A stretch of 64,000 bases of DNA from Burkholderia guangdongensis (GCF_013403875.1 NZ_JACBNX010000008.1:1-64000); one strand, 5' to 3'; positions 38,243-53,156 are shown, counted from the stretch's first letter. A program made the numbers and translations. The notes: a model not told the origin generated them from the sequence alone.

Positions 38243-39130
38243 CTACGCGCAGAACGCCTCGATCAGCGCCGCGATCTGCTCCGGCTGATCGTGATGCACC
38301 ATGTGGCCCGCGTCCTCGACGTGCTTCTCGCGCCAGTCCGGGAATGCGTCGAAGCGTGCCTTGAATGCGTCGATCGGCACCTTGCCCGCGAGCGACGCGA
38401 GCGTCGCCGAATCGGCCGCCTCGACGTGCAGCACCTTCGCGCGCACCTGCGCCCAGACCGCCATCACCTCGTCGAGCCGGTACAGCAGCGGGCCGCGCAT
38501 CTTGTGCGCCGGGTCGGCGAGCAGGTGGTAGCGGCCGTCGTCGCCGCGCCTCGCCCAGTGCTCGGCCAGGAACGCCGCGCGGTGCGGCGCGAGGCGTGGA
38601 TTGGTCTTCGTGAGCCGGGCCGCGACGTCGGCGAGCGACGCGTAGCTGCGCAGCGTCGGCGGCTCGCGCAGTTCGTCGAGCCAGCCGTGCAGCCGGCGCG
38701 GCGACTGCTCGGGCCGCGTCGCCGGCATCCCGAAGCCCTCCAGGTCGACCACGCGCCGCACCCGCTCGGGCCGCACGCCCGCATACAGGCAGACGACGTT
38801 CGCGCCCATGCTGTGCCCGACCAGATTGACTTCGCCGGTCGGCGCGTAATGATCGAGCAGGCCATCGAGGTCGCCCAGGTAGTCGGAGAACCAGTATTGG
38901 CCGCCGTGCTGCGCGACCGGCCAGTCGGACAGGCCGAAGCCGCGCGCGTCCGGCGCGATCACCTGCCAGTCGCCCGCGAGCGCATCGACGACGAACTGGA
39001 ACGACGCCGACACGTCCATCCAGCCATGCAGCATGAACAGCGTCGGCGCGTCCGGGCGGCCCCAGCGCCGCACATGCAGCGTCACGCCGCGGACCGTGAC
39101 GAAATCGGAGAAAGCATTCGTGGAGTGCAT
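38243..39130 (-). CDS. Alpha/beta hydrolase
   Basis: A 295-residue alpha/beta-hydrolase fold protein. The oxyanion region is MLHGWMDVSASFQFVVDAL, the nucleophile elbow is VGHSMGAN (Ser), and a late His in EDAGHMVHHDQPEQI probably completes the triad. Cap sequence follows the elbow. Substrate unknown. It is leftward between the PHP gene and the DUF455 gene with an independent start region. Confidence 0.88.
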   Translation of the reverse strand: MHSTNAFSDFVTVRGVTLHVRRWGRPDAPTLFMLHGWMDVSASFQFVVDALAGDWQVIAPDARGFGLSDWPVAQHGGQYWFSDYLGDLDGLLDHYAPTGEVNLVGHSMGANVVCLYAGVRPERVRRVVDLEGFGMPATRPEQSPRRLHGWLDELREPPTLRSYASLADVAARLTKTNPRLAPHRAAFLAEHWARRGDDGRYHLLADPAHKMRGPLLYRLDEVMAVWAQVRAKVLHVEAADSATLASLAGKVPIDAFKARFDAFPDWREKHVEDAGHMVHHDQPEQIAALIEAFCA

Positions 39131-39202
39131 CGCAACCGCTCGAAAAAGAATGATCGTTCGATTATAGCGGCGACGGCGCCGTCCGGCTCGACGCGAGTCG
39201 CA

Positions 39203-40057
39203 TCACGCGCCCTCGTCCATCGCGCCATGGTCCTGCGCCGCGAGCGCGTCAAGCTCGGCATCGTCGAAGCCCGCGCTGCGGCGCGCGTCGAAATTGAACG
39301 GCCCGCGCAGCCTCGGTGCGCGGTAGCGTTCGGCCAGCGTCCGGTACGTCGGCAACGGGTCGCGGCCGTCGAGCGCGCACACGTGACGGAACCAGCGGTT
39401 GCCGATCGCGACGTGGCCGATCTCGTCGCGCAGGATCACGTCGAGGATCGCCGCCGACGCATGATCGCCCGCCTGTGCGAGCCGTGCGCGGATCGGCGGC
39501 GACGCGTCGAGCCCCCGCGCCTCGAGCGTGCGCGGCACGAGCGCCATCCGCGCGAGCACGTCGTCCGCGGTACGCGCGCACATGTCCCACAGGCCGTTGT
39601 GCGCGGGAAAATCGCCGTACGCATGGCCGAACCCGGCGAGCCGGTCCGCGAGTAGCGAAAAGTGGTACGCCTCCTCCGCGGCGACCTTCAGCCAGTCCGC
39701 GTAGAACGCGTCCGGCATCCCGGAGAAGCGCCAGACCGCATCGAGGGCCAGATTGATCGCGTTGAACTCGATATGCGCGAGCGCGTGCAGTAGCACCGCG
39801 CGGCCTTCCGGCGAGCGCATGCCGCGCCGCTCGAGTTGGCGCGGCTCGACGAGCGCCGGCTTCGCGGGCCGGCCCGGCAGGCCGGGCGGCTCGGCGAGCG
39901 CGAGCGACGGATCGACCGTGGCCTGCCCGGCCAGCAGCGCCGCGTGCAGCGCGCGCGCCTGCGCGGCCTTGCGGACCGGATCGGGCTCGACGAGCGCGGC
40001 GAGCGCCGCGCGGCGCACGCACGGCGCGCGGTCGGGCGAGGCGGAAATAGAGGTCAT
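39203..40057 (-). CDS. DUF455 family ferritin-like protein
   Basis: A 284-residue protein of the DUF455 family, a ferritin-like helical fold. Candidate di-iron residues lie in HALAHIEFNAINLALDAVWRF (Glu-His), WLKVAAEEAYHFSLLADRL (Glu, His) and ILRDEIGHVAIGNRWF (Glu, His). These four-helix features suggest metal binding and possibly oxygenase or hydroxylase activity; no function is established. Divergent from the carbonic-anhydrase-like gene over about 180 bases. Confidence 0.85.
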   Translation of the reverse strand: MTSISASPDRAPCVRRAALAALVEPDPVRKAAQARALHAALLAGQATVDPSLALAEPPGLPGRPAKPALVEPRQLERRGMRSPEGRAVLLHALAHIEFNAINLALDAVWRFSGMPDAFYADWLKVAAEEAYHFSLLADRLAGFGHAYGDFPAHNGLWDMCARTADDVLARMALVPRTLEARGLDASPPIRARLAQAGDHASAAILDVILRDEIGHVAIGNRWFRHVCALDGRDPLPTYRTLAERYRAPRLRGPFNFDARRSAGFDDAELDALAAQDHGAMDEGA

Positions 40058-40234
40058 AAAATGGGGACACCGTGGCGAAAATGCCGTGGTCCGCGCTCGG
40101 GAGCGCGAACGCGCAACGGTTTACAATACGCGTTTGCGCCACGCGGCCCGGGCCGCGCGGAACGCGCCATTGTACCGGCGCTGATCGAACGAAACCCGGG
40201 AACGAAACCCGGGAACGACATCCAAGGAGACACA

Positions 40235-40759
40235 GTGACGATCTACAAGCTGGGCGACACGGCCCCGACGATCCATGAAAGCGTGTTCGTCGCCGATACG
40301 GCGGCGATCATCGGCAAGGTCGTGCTCGAGGAGAACTCGAGCGTGTGGTTCGGCGCGACGATTCGCGGCGACAACGAGACGATCACGGTCGGCGCCGGCA
40401 GCAACGTGCAGGAAGGCGCGGTGCTGCACACCGATCTCGGCTACCCGCTGACGATCGCCGAGAACGTGACGATCGGCCATCAGGTGATGCTGCACGGCTG
40501 CACGATCGGCGAAGGCTCGCTGATCGGCATTCAGGCGGTGGTCTTGAATGGCGCGGTGATCGGCCGCAACTGTCTGGTCGGCGCCGGCGCGATCGTGACC
40601 GAGGGCAAGACGTTTCCGGACAACTCGCTGATTCTCGGCGCCCCGGCCAAGGCCGTGCGCGAGCTGTCCGCCGAGGACGTCGCGCGGATGCGCGCGGGCA
40701 CCGACTCGTATATCAAGCGGCGCGCGGAATTCAAGGAGCAACTCGTGCGGATTGGCTAA
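40235..40759 (+). CDS. Gamma-carbonic anhydrase family protein
   Basis: A 174-residue left-handed beta-helix protein of the YrdA/CaiE/gamma-CA group. Metal-binding histidines appear in VLHTDLGYPL and TIGHQVMLHGCTIG, and hexapeptide turns such as VWFGATIRGD and LIGIQAVVLNGAVIG are regular. The GTG start at 40235 has AAGGAGA just before it. A 12-base duplicated element (AACCCGGGAACG twice) precedes it. Possible carbonic anhydrase activity; not proven for this subgroup. Confidence 0.9.
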   Translation: MTIYKLGDTAPTIHESVFVADTAAIIGKVVLEENSSVWFGATIRGDNETITVGAGSNVQEGAVLHTDLGYPLTIAENVTIGHQVMLHGCTIGEGSLIGIQAVVLNGAVIGRNCLVGAGAIVTEGKTFPDNSLILGAPAKAVRELSAEDVARMRAGTDSYIKRRAEFKEQLVRIG

Positions 40760-40787
40760 CGCCGCCGCCGATTTTCAAGGAAGAAGA

Positions 40788-41738
40788 GTGAGCGACCAGT
40801 TACAGAAATTCATGTTCAGCGCGGCGCCCGTGCGCGGCGAGATCGTTTCGCTGCGCAACACGTGGCAGGAAGTGCTGACGCGCCGCGATTATCCGGCGCC
40901 CGTGCGCACGGTGCTCGGCGAGATGATGGCCGCGTGCGCGCTGCTGTCCGCGAACCTGAAGTTCAACGGCACCCTCGTCATGCAGATCTTCGGCGACGGG
41001 CCGGTGAAAATGCTGGTCGTGCAGTGCAGCTCCGATCTGTCGATGCGCGCGACCGCGAAGTTCTCCGGCGACGTTGCGCAGACGATCGGCGCGGACGTCG
41101 GTTTCGCCGAACTCGTGAACGCGAGCGGCCACGGCCGCTGCGTGATCACGCTCGATCCGGCCAACAAGCAGCCCGGTCAGCAGCCGTACCAGGGCATCGT
41201 CCCGCTGAACGGCGAGGACGGCCCGCTCGAATCGGTCTCGCAGGTGCTCGAGCACTACATGCACCATTCGGAGCAGCTCGACACGCGTCTGTGGCTCGCC
41301 GCCGACCAGGAGCGCGCGGTCGGCATGCTGCTGCAGAAGTTGCCCGGCGACGGCGGCATCGTGCCGCGCGCCGCCGAAACCGACGCCGACACGTGGGAGC
41401 GCGTCTGCACGCTCGGCGGCACGCTGTCCGCGCAGGAGTTGCTCGAGGTCGAGCCGGAAACCGTGTTCCGCCGGCTGTTCTGGCAAGAGAACGTTCAGCA
41501 TTTCGAGCCCGCCGTCACGCGCTTTCAGTGCTCGTGCTCGCGCGAGAAGGTCGGCGCGATGCTACGGATGCTCGGGCAGGAGGAAGTCGACGGCGTGATC
41601 GTCGAGCGCGGGCACGTCGAGATTCACTGCGAGTTCTGCAATCAGCGCTACGAATTCGATCCAGTCGACGTCGCGCAACTGTTCGCGATGCCCGAGGTGG
41701 CGGCCGGCGTGACGCCCGCCACCGCGCAGCGGCACTGA
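40788..41738 (+). CDS. hslO: Redox-regulated chaperone Hsp33
   Basis: A 316-residue holdase activated by oxidation. The C-terminal zinc switch is present as CSCSREKVGAML and CEFCNQRYEF (CxC then CxxC). The N-terminal domain has GTLVMQIFGDGPVKMLVVQCSSD and the linker. The GTG start at 40788 is supported by AAGGAAG; a longer frame from 40752 overlaps the upstream gene. It follows the gamma-CA gene by 28 bases. Confidence 0.95.
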   Translation: MSDQLQKFMFSAAPVRGEIVSLRNTWQEVLTRRDYPAPVRTVLGEMMAACALLSANLKFNGTLVMQIFGDGPVKMLVVQCSSDLSMRATAKFSGDVAQTIGADVGFAELVNASGHGRCVITLDPANKQPGQQPYQGIVPLNGEDGPLESVSQVLEHYMHHSEQLDTRLWLAADQERAVGMLLQKLPGDGGIVPRAAETDADTWERVCTLGGTLSAQELLEVEPETVFRRLFWQENVQHFEPAVTRFQCSCSREKVGAMLRMLGQEEVDGVIVERGHVEIHCEFCNQRYEFDPVDVAQLFAMPEVAAGVTPATAQRH

Positions 41739-41839
41739 GCCCCGCGTCCCGCGCGCGCATAATGGCGAGCGTACCGGATGCGCGCGCCCCGCTTCACCGG
41801 CGCGCGCGTTGCGGTCGTCGCACATCGCAGGAGCAGAAC

Positions 41840-42214
41840 ATGAACCGCCCGCTTCTTCATCCGTTTCTTCGTCCGCTTCTTCGCGCGATCGCATCGGCGA
41901 GCGCCGCCGCCGCGGCGCTCACACTCGCCGGCTGCGCGGTGCAGCCGACGTCCACGATCCTGAGCCGCCTGCCGGAGCAGAGCGCGTCCGGGCCCGGCCA
42001 GACCCACGCGCTGACGCCCGCCGAGCGCAAGCGCTACGACGAGATCGACAAGCAGGTGCTGCGCGAGCAGAACGCGGCGATAGCCGCCGACGAAGCGATG
42101 CGCGCGTGGTATTACGCGCCGCCGCCACCCGTCACGTTCTATGGCGGCTACTGGAACGGCGGCTGGGGGCCGGGCTGGGGAGGTGGCTACGGCTACGGGT
42201 ACCCGGGCTGGTGA
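41840..42214 (+). CDS. Small Gly/Tyr-rich lipoprotein of unknown function
   Basis: A 124-residue lipoprotein. The signal ends in TLAGC with lipidated Cys32. A charged helical middle section (TPAERKRYDEIDKQVLREQNA) follows. The C-terminal 30 residues are Pro-, Gly-, Tyr- and Trp-rich (PPPPVTFYGGYWNGGWG...). AGGAG precedes the ATG. Same strand as hslO and followed by a terminator. No known function; the tail resembles surface-exposed low-complexity segments. Confidence 0.82.
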   Translation: MNRPLLHPFLRPLLRAIASASAAAAALTLAGCAVQPTSTILSRLPEQSASGPGQTHALTPAERKRYDEIDKQVLREQNAAIAADEAMRAWYYAPPPPVTFYGGYWNGGWGPGWGGGYGYGYPGW

Positions 42215-42248
42215 TGACGCGCCGCTGATTATCGATTCTCAGGAAATA

Positions 42249-42276
42249 AAAAAGCGCGGTATTTCCCGCGCTTTTT
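42249..42276. terminator. Bidirectional Rho-independent terminator
   Basis: An 11-bp stem, AAAAAGCGCGG with CCGCGCTTTTT, around a six-base loop. It lies between the lipoprotein gene and the 3' end of convergent ftsB, with A/T tracts on both sides. Confidence 0.92.
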
Positions 42277-42310
42277 CAATGAACCGTGCGTGACGCTCAT
42301 CGCGCATCCA

Positions 42311-42718
42311 TCATGGATGCGGCTTGCCGTGATGCTTCTGCTTCGCCTGCGACACCGGGTTCGGCACGACGCGCACCGGCGCCGCGGAAACCTGCCCGCG
42401 CGTCGACGTGTTCGACGGCGCATTGACGGCCGGCACGGCCGGCGCGTTCGGCGACACGAACTGCACGAACACTTCGCCGTCCTTCATCATCCCCATCTCG
42501 TAACGCGCGCGCTCCTCGATGGCCGCGGTGCCGCTCTGCAGATCCTGCACCTCGCCTTCGAGCCGCTCGTTGCGCTGCTTTTCGTCTTCGTTCTTCTGAA
42601 GCTGGTCGCTCAACTGCTGGCGCAGTTCGTGCACCCGCAGCCAGCCGCCATGCCCCCACCATAGGGGGTACTGAACAAGCGCCAGCAACGCAATCAGGAC
42701 AACAGTGACAAGACGCAT
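42311..42718 (-). CDS. ftsB: Cell division protein FtsB
   Basis: A bitopic inner-membrane divisome protein that pairs with FtsL and FtsQ. The 135-residue chain starts with a membrane segment (LVTVVLIALLALVQYPLWWG), followed by a coiled coil (VHELRQQLSDQLQKNEDEKQRNERLEGEVQDLQ) and the EERARYEMGMMKDGEVFVQ tail motif. A roughly 40-residue Pro/Ala-rich extension, longer than in E. coli, follows. Downstream of eno, as in E. coli and Burkholderia. Confidence 0.92.
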   Translation of the reverse strand: MRLVTVVLIALLALVQYPLWWGHGGWLRVHELRQQLSDQLQKNEDEKQRNERLEGEVQDLQSGTAAIEERARYEMGMMKDGEVFVQFVSPNAPAVPAVNAPSNTSTRGQVSAAPVRVVPNPVSQAKQKHHGKPHP

Positions 42719-42798
42719 GAACGAACCGCGGATATAAGAAGCGCCGCTCCACGCATCACGCGGAGCGGCGTCGAAGTGACAAACCCGATAGTAACGCG

Positions 42799-46890
<4,092 letters not shown>

Positions 46891-47688
46891 CTACGCGCGC
46901 ATCGTGCTCAGCATCCGCTGCAATGCGCGGGCCGTCTCCAGCGGCCGCTCCATCGGGAACAGATGCGTGCCGTCGAGCCATTCGACCCGCCCTTGCGCCG
47001 CGCGCCGCGTCGCTTCGATGCCGATCTGGCGCACCTCGCGCGAACGCGAGCCCGCGAGGAAGCCGAGCGGCACCGGCGCGCCGCGCGCGAGACGCGGCCC
47101 CAGCGTGTGCGGCAGCGTCCGGTAGATCAGATATTCGATCCGGCGATCGAACGCGAGCGCGCGCTCGCCGTCGCCGCCCGCCTGCGGAATGCCGTGATCG
47201 ATGTAGTCGGCGAGCATCCGTTCGTCCCAGCGCGCGAACGCCGGCTTGTCGCGGAAGTGCCGCCACGCGTCGTCGCGGCTCGGCCAGCGCGTGCGGCGAT
47301 GTCGCGTCGCCGCGGCCGCGGACAATCGCTCGTCGAGCCCGGTCCATTGCGTGACGCGCAGCGCGCTGCTGCGCCAGCCCGCGATGATCGGCGAATCCAT
47401 CATCACGACGCCGCGCACCCATTGCGGCTTCCTCAGCGCGGCCATCAGCGACAGGTAGCCGCCGAGCGAATGGCCGACGAGCCACACGGGCCGCTCGTAG
47501 CGGCGGCCGATCTCGTCGAGCAGCTGGTCGACGAGGTGCGGCCAGTCGCGCGTCACCGGATAGCGCCGGTCGTGGCCGATCCGTTCGACGTAGCGCAGTT
47601 CGTACTCGTCGGCGAGCTCCGCGAAGATCGTCCGGTACGTCGACGCCGGGAAGCCGTTCGCATGCGAGAAATGAATGATGTCCTTCAA
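46891..47688 (-). CDS. Alpha/beta hydrolase with TTG start
   Basis: A 265-residue alpha/beta hydrolase: IIHFSHANGFPASTYR (oxyanion region), VWLVGHSLGGYLSLMAAL (nucleophile Ser), and a late WLDGTHLFPMERP His. I place the start at TTG 47688: AGGAGA lies eight bases before it and the family N-terminus begins here. The frame is open far upstream through the comEC gene, but that is a shadow. It lies 32 bases after comEC. Substrate unknown. Confidence 0.83.
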   Translation of the reverse strand: MKDIIHFSHANGFPASTYRTIFAELADEYELRYVERIGHDRRYPVTRDWPHLVDQLLDEIGRRYERPVWLVGHSLGGYLSLMAALRKPQWVRGVVMMDSPIIAGWRSSALRVTQWTGLDERLSAAAATRHRRTRWPSRDDAWRHFRDKPAFARWDERMLADYIDHGIPQAGGDGERALAFDRRIEYLIYRTLPHTLGPRLARGAPVPLGFLAGSRSREVRQIGIEATRRAAQGRVEWLDGTHLFPMERPLETARALQRMLSTMRA

Positions 47689-47720
47689 CTGCCGGGTCTC
47701 CTGTGTCGAGCGGAACCAGA

Positions 47721-50273
47721 TCAGCGATCCATCCAGTAGCGGCGATGCACGTCGCGGTGGCGTTCCGGCACCGGCACGCCGCCCGCCGGCGCGACGTCGA
47801 TGCGCACCGCGCCGTCGCGGTCGCTGCGCGGCAGCGCGATGCCACGCATGGCGTAGCGCGCGGCGACCGTCGGGTGCGGATGCCCGAAACGATTGCGATA
47901 GCCTACCTGAAATACCGCGATGCGCGGATCGACCGCATCGAGAAAGGGCTCGGTCGACGACGTGCGGCTGCCGTGATGCGGGACGACGAGGATCTGCGCG
48001 GCCAGCGCGGCGCGGTTCGTGTCGACGAGCTGCCGTTCCGAGCGCGCGTCGATGTCGCCCGTCAGCAGCGCGGACGTCGCGCCGGCATCGACACGCAGCA
48101 CGCACGACTGCGCGTTCGTCGGCCCGGCACGCGGGCCGCCCGCCGGCCACAGCATCGTGAATGCGACGCCGTCCCAGGTCCAGCGCTGCCCGGCCGCGCA
48201 CGGCACGCGATCCGTCACGCCGGCGTCGCGCGCCACGCGCCACAGCGGGCTCGCGGCCGGCAACCCGGCGACGAGCTGACGCACGTCGACGCCCGCATAA
48301 ACGGCGCCCGCGCCGCCCGTGTGATCCGCGTCCGCATGGCTCAGCACGAACATATCGAGCGCGCGAATCCCGCGTGCACGCAGGAACGGCACGACGACCC
48401 GCTCGCCGGCGCGCGTCGATTCCGGCCCGGGCCCGGCGTCGAACAGCAGCACGTGCCGCGCGGTTTCGACCAGCACGGCCGAGCCCTGCCCGATGTCGAG
48501 CGCGGTCAGCCGGAGGCCGCCGGCCGGCGGCGCATCGGACGCAGGTGCGACGAGCGGCAGCCACGTGAGCGGCGCCGCCCAGCGCAACGGCCAGCCGCGC
48601 GGCATCAGCGCCCAGACCACGCCGACGCACGCGAGCACGAGCACCGGCCAGCCCGGCATCGGCAGCCAGTGCACGCCGTGCGGCCAGTCCGCGCACCGCG
48701 CGAGCGTCGCCATCAGCGGCCCGAGCAGCGCATGCGCAAGGCGGAACGCGGCCGCGTCGACCGGCGCCGGCAGCACGACGCCGGCCAGCACGATAGGCGT
48801 CACGACGAAGCTGATCCATGGAATCGCGAACGCGTTCGCGAGCGGCCCGCTCACCGAGATCTGCGCGAACCACGCGGCGGTCAGCGGCGCAAGGCCGATC
48901 GTGACCGCGTACTGGACGCGCGCGGCGTCCGCGACCCGGTGCCCCGCGCGAACGATCCACGCAAGCAGTCGCCCGACCGGGCCGGTGTCGCGCGCGTGAT
49001 CCGCTTCGATATCCGGCGCGTCGCGGCCTGCTTGGCCCACGCCGGTGAAGCCCGACGCGAAAGTGCCCGCTTCGGCATCGCGCCGCCACGCGGCGTGTGC
49101 GCCCGACGCCGCGAGCAGGATCGCGCCGACCGCGCAGAACGACAGCCAGAACCCGGCCGACAGCACCGCCCACGGATCGGCGAGCAGCACGCCGCCGAGC
49201 GCGACGCACAGCGTCGCCGACGTCGGCACGCTGCGCCCGGCCAGATACGCGACGCTCGCCACCGCAATCATCCACCACGCGCGCTGCGCGGGCACGTTGA
49301 AGCCCGCGAGCGCCGCATAGCCGCCGGCCGCCGCCAGCGCCGCGAGCGCGGCTACCTGCGGCGCCGGCAAGACGAGCGCCGCGGCCCCGCCGCGCCAGCG
49401 CACGCGCCGCCAGAACGCCGCCGCGAGCCAGCCCGCGAGGCCGCCGACCAGACCGATGTGCAGCCCCGAGATCGCAACGAGATGGCTCGTGCCGGTGTCG
49501 CGCAGCACGCGCCGGTCGTCGTCGCCGATGCCCGACTGCTCGCCGATCGCGAGCGCGGTCACGATCCCGCGATGCCGCGCGTCGCCCGCGAGCGCCTCGG
49601 CAACGCGCGCACGCAGCGCGTCGCGGCACCGGTCGACCGACGCGCTCAGGCCGCGCGCGGGCGCGGCGAGCCGCTCGGCGCGCCGCGGCTTCGTCACGTA
49701 GCCGAGCGCGCGCACGCCGGCCGCGAGCCACGCCGCTTCGCTGTCGCGCACGCCCGGGTTCGCCTCCGCGTGCGGCCGCTTCAACCGCACCGTCAGGCGC
49801 CAGCGCTCGCCCGCATGCAATGCTGGCGGCGGTCGGTCGCGCGCACCGCGAACGATCCACCCGAGCCGGATCAGCGGAGGAAAACGCGTGAGGCCGGCAT
49901 CGTTGGACTCGACGCGAAACAGGAACCGCGCGCCGTCCGCGTCGACGGCTGGCAGCCCGTCGATCGCGCCGGTCACGACGAGGTCGCGCCCTTCCCACTC
50001 GACGGGCAACGCATCGCGCAGCCGCCATTCGGCGCGCGCGGCCGCATAGCCGAACCCGGCGAGCCCGGCCACCGCCGCGCACAGCACCCAGCCGCACACG
50101 ATCGCCGCGCGGGCGTTCGAAGCGCGCCGCATGCACCGCATGCACCACGCCCACGCACCCGCCAGCACACCGCACATGAACGCGCCGCCCAGCCACCCCG
50201 CGACGCCCGGCAACGCCGCCTGCCGCTGCAGCACGACCACGCCGAGCGCAAACGCCGTCCACCACACGCGCAT
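47721..50273 (-). CDS. comEC: DNA internalization protein ComEC/Rec2
   Basis: An 850-residue polytopic membrane protein that carries single-stranded DNA across the inner membrane during natural transformation. N-terminal hydrophobic segments and an OB-like DUF4131 region are followed by the Competence domain (HLVAISGLHIGLVGGLAGWLAAAFW), then the C-terminal metallo-beta-lactamase domain with VLSHADADHTGGAGAV. It starts only a few dozen bases after tatD. Other competence genes are not in the window, so competence is not shown. Confidence 0.93.
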   Translation of the reverse strand: MRVWWTAFALGVVVLQRQAALPGVAGWLGGAFMCGVLAGAWAWCMRCMRRASNARAAIVCGWVLCAAVAGLAGFGYAAARAEWRLRDALPVEWEGRDLVVTGAIDGLPAVDADGARFLFRVESNDAGLTRFPPLIRLGWIVRGARDRPPPALHAGERWRLTVRLKRPHAEANPGVRDSEAAWLAAGVRALGYVTKPRRAERLAAPARGLSASVDRCRDALRARVAEALAGDARHRGIVTALAIGEQSGIGDDDRRVLRDTGTSHLVAISGLHIGLVGGLAGWLAAAFWRRVRWRGGAAALVLPAPQVAALAALAAAGGYAALAGFNVPAQRAWWMIAVASVAYLAGRSVPTSATLCVALGGVLLADPWAVLSAGFWLSFCAVGAILLAASGAHAAWRRDAEAGTFASGFTGVGQAGRDAPDIEADHARDTGPVGRLLAWIVRAGHRVADAARVQYAVTIGLAPLTAAWFAQISVSGPLANAFAIPWISFVVTPIVLAGVVLPAPVDAAAFRLAHALLGPLMATLARCADWPHGVHWLPMPGWPVLVLACVGVVWALMPRGWPLRWAAPLTWLPLVAPASDAPPAGGLRLTALDIGQGSAVLVETARHVLLFDAGPGPESTRAGERVVVPFLRARGIRALDMFVLSHADADHTGGAGAVYAGVDVRQLVAGLPAASPLWRVARDAGVTDRVPCAAGQRWTWDGVAFTMLWPAGGPRAGPTNAQSCVLRVDAGATSALLTGDIDARSERQLVDTNRAALAAQILVVPHHGSRTSSTEPFLDAVDPRIAVFQVGYRNRFGHPHPTVAARYAMRGIALPRSDRDGAVRIDVAPAGGVPVPERHRDVHRRYWMDR

Positions 50274-50330
50274 CCCGCCTCCTCGTCCGAACGACGCCGC
50301 GCTCGCGTATGAAGCGGGCGTCCCGGACGA

Positions 50331-51119
50331 TTATGCGGACGAAAGCGCGAGGCGCGGCAGCGCGGCGAGCGCGTTAGCCGAAGTGGATAGCGCGAGCGTG
50401 CGCGCGTCGACGCCACGCAGCTCGGCGAGCACGTCGCCGATGCGCGGCACCTGGTCGGGCGTGTTGCGGGACTTGTAGCGCCATTCGGGCGCGATGTCGG
50501 GCGCGTCCGTCTCGATCACGAGCGCGTCGACCGGCAGCTGCGCGGCGAGCCGGCGGATCTGCAGCGCGCGCGAGAACGTGACGTTGCCGCCGAAACCGAG
50601 GCGCAGCCCTTGAGCCAGATACGCATCGGCCTGCTGGAAGCTGCCGTTGAATGCGTGCGCGATCCCGCGCTTCACGCCGAAGCGGCGCAGCCCCGCGAGC
50701 ACGCGGTCCTGCGACTTGCGGACGTGGCACAGCACCGGCAGATCGAATTCGCGCGCGAGCTTCAGCTGCCCCTGATAGAAGAACTGCTGCCGGTCCTCGT
50801 CGAGCCCCGGCACGAAGTAGTCGAGCCCGATCTCGCCCACGCCGACGAAGCGCGGATCGTCGACGCTCGCTTCGATCTCCATCCGCAGCAGATCGAGATC
50901 GGCCTCGCGCGCATGCGGCGTGTACATCGGATGGATGCCCAGCGCGTAGACCGCGCCCGGCGTGCGATGCGCGAGTTCGCGCACCGTCGAGAAATTCGCG
51001 CGCCCGATGCTCGGAATCACGATCCGCGATACGCCGGCGTCGCGCGCGGCCAGCACGACCGCGTCGCGGTCGTCGTCGAACTCGGCCGCGTCGAGATGGC
51101 AGTGCGTGTCGATCCACAT
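50331..51119 (-). CDS. tatD: TatD-family metal-dependent hydrolase
   Basis: A 262-residue TIM-barrel nuclease/hydrolase. Metal motifs are IDTHCHLDAAEFDDD, GEIGLDYF, LPVLCHVRKS, IAHAFNGS and VIETDAPDIAP. The start MWIDTHCHL is at 51119. Family members act as 3'-5' exonucleases. Gene order lolD-tatD-comEC is conserved in Burkholderia. Confidence 0.95.
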   Translation of the reverse strand: MWIDTHCHLDAAEFDDDRDAVVLAARDAGVSRIVIPSIGRANFSTVRELAHRTPGAVYALGIHPMYTPHAREADLDLLRMEIEASVDDPRFVGVGEIGLDYFVPGLDEDRQQFFYQGQLKLAREFDLPVLCHVRKSQDRVLAGLRRFGVKRGIAHAFNGSFQQADAYLAQGLRLGFGGNVTFSRALQIRRLAAQLPVDALVIETDAPDIAPEWRYKSRNTPDQVPRIGDVLAELRGVDARTLALSTSANALAALPRLALSSA

Positions 51120-51148
51120 GTCGGTTCCCGCCGGGCCGCGTCGAACGT

Positions 51149-51902
<754 letters not shown>

Positions 51903-51910
<8 letters not shown>

Positions 51911-53156
51911 AGCGCAGCGCCTCCGCCGGCCGCACCTTCGCGCCACGCCAGCTCGGATAGAGCGTCGCGAGCGCCGACAGCACGAACGCGATCGTGCCGA
52001 TCCGGATCACGTCGCTCGCGACGAGTTCCGACGGCAGCTCGCTGATGAAGTAGACCGACGGCGGCAGGAACTGCACGCCGAACGCATGCTCGATCATCGG
52101 CACGAGCCACGGGATGCTCCACGCGATCAGGCAGCCGAGCCCGACGCCGGCCGCGGTGCCGACGAAGCCGATCGTCACGCCCTGCACGACGAAGATCTTC
52201 ATGATCGAGCTTGGCTGCGCGCCGAGCGTGCGCAGGATCGCGATGTCGGCCTGCTTGTTCGTGACCGTCATCACGAGCGACGACACGAGGTTGAACGCCG
52301 CGACCGCGATGATCAGCGTCAGGATGATGAACATCATCCGCTTCTCGATCTTCACCGCGGAGAACCAGGTCTTGTTCTGCTGCGTCCAGTCGCGAATGTA
52401 AAGCTGGCCGGACAGCGTATGCGACAGCTGCACCGCGATCTCCGGCGCGCGCTGCATGTCCTTCACCCGCAGCCGCACGCCGGTCGGCGCGGTGAGACGG
52501 AACAGCGTCTGCGCATCGGCGATGTCGATCATCGCGAGGCTGCTGTCGTATTCGTAATGGCCGGACTCGAACGTGCCGACGACCGTGAACTGCTTCAGGC
52601 GCGGCATCATGCCGGCCGGCGTGATCGTGCCCTCGGGCGCGACCAGCGTGACCTTATCGCCGACCGACACGCCGAGATTGCCCGCGAGCGCATCGCCGAG
52701 CACGATCCCGAACTGGCCCGGCTGCAGCGCGGCGAGCGAGCCCGACTTCATGTCCTTGCCGACGTCGGAGACCTGCGGCTCGAGCGCCGGATCGACGCCG
52801 CGCAGCATCACGCCGCTGACCGCGTCCTGGCGCGTCAGCAGCGCCTGCGCCTCGACGTACGGCGCCGCGCCGGTCACGGCCGGGTTCTGCCGCGCCTCGC
52901 GCGCGGTCAGCTGCCAGTCGGGCATCGAGCCGGTCGGCGAGAATATTTCGACGTGCGCGAGCACCGACAGCATCCGGTCGCGCACCTCTTTCTGGAAGCC
53001 GTTCATCACCGACAGCACGACGATCAGCGCAGCGACGCCGAGCGCGATCCCGAGCGTCGACACGAGCGCGATGAAGGAAATGAAGCCGTTGCCGGTCGTG
53101 CGTTTGCCGGCGCGCGTGTAGCGCCAGCCGATCTGCCATTCGTACGGAAGTTTCAA
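51903..53156 (-). CDS. lolC: Lipoprotein-releasing ABC transporter permease (LolC/E-type)
   Basis: A 417-residue inner-membrane permease that extracts lipoproteins from the membrane. One membrane segment near the N-terminus ([31 protein letters not shown]) precedes a large periplasmic domain. Three segments lie in the C-terminal half, with the FtsX-like [25 protein letters not shown] motif. I place the start at TTG 53156, which follows AAGAAAGGA and gives [15 protein letters not shown]. Only one such permease is present, so it may act as a homodimer (LolF-like). Confidence 0.93.

Noticed and set aside
46891..50265. 1124-codon leftward open frame that looks like a giant fusion protein
   Set aside because: Its first 850 codons are a shadow frame of comEC (47721-50273) full of Arg/Ala/Gly; only the last 265 codons, from TTG 47688, match a real alpha/beta hydrolase.
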